From Osedax frankpressi (lineage: Eukaryota > Annelida > Polychaeta > Sabellida > Siboglinidae): a stretch of 64,000 nucleotides of DNA. The DNA is taken from the NCBI GenBank assembly GCA_964035775.1, contig OZ038314.1, positions 3,167,371-3,231,370 on the forward strand. Reading direction: 5' to 3'. Of the stretch, positions 62,452 to 64,000 are shown one piece after another; the stretch's first letter is position 1, and the number at the start of each line of letters is the position of its first letter. The notes under the pieces were generated by a model that was given only the letters and a program-made list of their open reading frames with translations, did no database searches and was not told where the DNA came from. A program made the position numbers and the translations under genes.

Positions 62452-63199
62452 TTATTTAATTTATAGTTATTTAAGTTATAGTTATTTAAGTTATAGTTAT
62501 TTAAGTTATAGTTATTTAAGTTATAGTTATTTAAGTTATAGTTATTTAATTTATAGTTATTTAAGTTATAGTTATTTAAGTTATAGTTATTTAAGTTATA
62601 GTTATTTAAGTTATAGTTATTTAAGTTATAGTTATTTATGTTATAGTTATTTAATTAATAGTTATTTAAGTTATAGTTATTTAAGTTATAGTTATTTAAG
62701 TTATAGTTATTTAAGTTATAGTTATTTAAGTTATAGTTATTTAATTTATAGTTATTTAATTTATAGTTATTTAAGTTATAGTTATTTAAGTTATAGTTAT
62801 TTAAGTTATAGTTATTTAAGTTATAGTTATTTAATTAATAGTAATTTAAGTTATAGTAATTTAAGTTTAGTTATTTAATTTATAGTTATTTAAGTTATAG
62901 TTAATTAAGTTATCGTTAGTTAAGTTATAGTTATTTAAGTTATAGTTATTAAATTATAGTTATTTAAGTTATAGTTATTTAATTTATAGTTTTTTCATTT
63001 ATGGTTATTTAAGTTATAGTTATTTAAGTTATAGTTATTTAATTAATAGTTATTTAAGTTATAGTTATTTAAGTTATAGTTATTTAAGTTATAGTTATTT
63101 AAGTTATAGTTATTTAATTTATAGTTATTTAATTTATAGTTATTTAAGTTATAGTTATTTAAGTTATAGTTATTTAAGTTATAGTTATTTAAGTTATAG

Positions 63200-64000
63200 T
63201 TAATTAAGTTATCGTTAGTTAAGTTATAGTTATTTAAGTTATAGTTATTAAATTATAGTTATTTAAGTTATAGTTATTTTATTTATAGTTTTTTCATTTA
63301 TGGTTATTATATTATAGTTATATAAATTATAGATATTTAAGTTATAGTTATTTAAGTTAATATTTATTTAAGTTATAGTTATTTAAGTTATAGTTATTTA
63401 ATTTATAGTTATTTAAGTTATAGTTATTTAAGTTATAGATATTTAATTTATAGTTATTTAATTTATAGTTATTTAAGTTATAGTTATTTAAGTTATAGTT
63501 ATTTAAGTTATAGTTATTTAAGTTATAGTTATTTAAGTTATAGTTATTTAATTAATAGTAATTTAAGTTATAGTAATTTAAGTTTAGTTATTTAATTTAT
63601 AGTTATTTAAGTTATAGTTAATTAAGTTATCGTTAGTTAAGTTATAGTTATTTAAGTTATAGTTATTAAATTATAGTTATTTAAGTTATAGTTATTTAAT
63701 TTATAGTTTTTTCATTTATGGTTATTTAAGTTATAGTTATTTAATTTATAGTTATTTAATTTATAGTTATTTAAGTTATAGTTATTTAAGTTATAGTTAT
63801 TTAAGTTATAGTTATTTAAGTTATAGTTATTTAATTAATAGTAATTTAAGTTATAGTAATTTAAGTTTAGTTATTTAATTTATAGTTATTTAAGTTATAG
63901 TTATTTAAGTTATAGTTATTATATAATATTTATTTAAGTTATAGTTATTTAAGATATATTTATTTAATTAATAGTTATTTAATTTATAGTTATTTAAGTT
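63200..64000. repeat. Right-end higher-order repeat, copy 3 (cut by window edge)
   Basis: Repeats the first 800 bp of copy 2 at offset 2,326 rising to 2,341: A six-T at 63,289, AGATATT marks, B six-T at 63,707, cassette start near 63,830 and the opening of an E module at 63,916 (TTATTATATAATATT, AGATATATT). The unit is not complete in the window, so the array continues to the right. Confidence 0.9.

Larger units (their letters stand above)
60874..63199. repeat. Right-end higher-order repeat, copy 2
   Basis: A 2,326-bp unit in the order TTATCG, A six-T (60,963), AGATATT marks, B six-T (61,366), cassette start, E module (61,575), 15 or so consensus monomers, D module (62,328), cassette with B six-T (62,990), plain body. 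Compared with copy 1 it lacks the 59.4 kb cassette and body but has a B cassette after the D module. Confidence 0.88.
1..64000. repeat. 15-bp AT-rich satellite array filling the window
   Basis: The window is an unbroken head-to-tail array of the monomer TTATTTAAGTTATAG (T8 A5 G2, no C), roughly 4,270 copies. The commonest variants change the middle to TTTAATTTATAG or TTTAATTAATAG. Rarer ones are TTTTTTCATTTATGG, TTAATTAAGTTATCG, TTAGTTAAGTTATAG, TAATTTAAGTTATAG and the 14-mers TTATTAAATTATAG, TAATTTAAGTTTAG and TTATTATATTATAG. Every monomer points the same way; I found no inverted segment and no foreign insertion. The unit contains AGTTAT twice plus TTA, hinting at a 6-bp ancestor. I do not recognise the family and would not assign it to a species. 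Long satellites of this kind are known from centromeres, pericentromeres and sex-chromosome heterochromatin; which applies here cannot be seen. Confidence 0.98.

Noticed and set aside
1-64000. CRISPR array
   Set aside because: There are regularly spaced repeats, but no spacers: everything between repeats is the same monomer, and no cas genes are present.
1-64000. Telomeric repeat array
   Set aside because: The unit is 15 bp, lacks a G cluster and has cassettes and large duplications. Simple telomeres do not look like this, although a subtelomeric place is not excluded.
1-64000. Inverted repeats or hairpin structure
   Set aside because: Only short AT palindromes such as TTAATTAA and TTTAAA are present. 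With hardly any C on this strand, stable stems cannot form, and no monomer is inverted.
1-64000. tRNA, rRNA or other structured RNA gene
   Set aside because: Base composition of about 12% GC with almost no C, and complete repetition, leave no room for one.
1-64000. Mitochondrial or plastid AT-rich region
   Set aside because: Organelle control regions can be AT-rich and repetitive, but 64 kb of one satellite with HOR structure and no gene is not expected. Not strictly excluded from sequence alone.

Overview
The whole 64 kb window is one satellite DNA array. I see no gene, RNA gene, transposon, CRISPR array or unique flanking DNA. The unit is a 15-bp monomer, TTATTTAAGTTATAG (about 13% GC), head to tail and always in the same orientation from base 1 to base 64,000. 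It can be read as AGTTAT twice plus TTA, so it may itself descend from a shorter repeat. All other sequence is monomers with one to four substitutions, or 14-bp and 9-bp length variants. The read strand has almost no C, and nearly every C sits in two fixed variant monomers, TTTTTTCATTTATGG and TTAATTAAGTTATCG.

The organism cannot be named from this. A long, pure satellite with higher-order structure points to a eukaryotic nuclear chromosome, in centromeric, pericentromeric or other heterochromatin, assembled from long reads. That is inference. I do not recognise the monomer.

Organisation is nested. (1) 15-bp monomers. (2) A recurring 178-bp 'cassette' of 12 diverged monomers (example 24,782-24,959) that ends in TTTTTTCATTTATGG. 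That end monomer occurs about 99 times by my hand count. (3) Two cassette types: A is followed by the pair TTATTATATTATAG and TTATATAAATTATAG, and B returns directly to plain monomers. From 20.8 to 34.6 kb A and B alternate strictly, giving a dimeric higher-order repeat (HOR) of about 0.96-1.29 kb. (4) Large tandem duplications of whole HOR blocks, recognised by shared private mutations at constant offsets.

Layout: 1-6,160, a 2.56-2.60 kb HOR in about 2.4 copies. 6,074-12,140 and 12,141-16,650, a 6,067-bp tandem duplication whose second copy lacks about 1.56 kb. 16,741-17,784, a 522-bp tandem repeat. 17,785-21,400, mixed, with the most diverged stretch (19,095-19,549) and the purest run (22 perfect monomers, 19,550-19,879). 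21,400-28,299 and 28,300-35,241, a 6.87-6.90 kb tandem duplication with a 1,120-bp duplication nested in each copy. 35,242-41,320, a mosaic of short blocks. 41,323-46,822 and 46,823-53,700, a larger duplication with an extra 2.1 kb block in the second copy. 52,740-57,850, a 2.55 kb tandem duplication. 58,008-64,000, a 2.3-2.9 kb HOR running off the right edge.

Nothing looks coding. Per 15-bp monomer one frame on each strand is free of stops, so stop-free stretches arise automatically, but 14-bp monomers break them and ATG triplets lead to stops within about six codons. The interest lies in array evolution: nested duplications, cassette lineages, one rare CpG that repeatedly appears as CA, and the extreme strand asymmetry. 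All coordinates and offsets were worked out by hand; block edges are accurate to roughly one to a few monomers.
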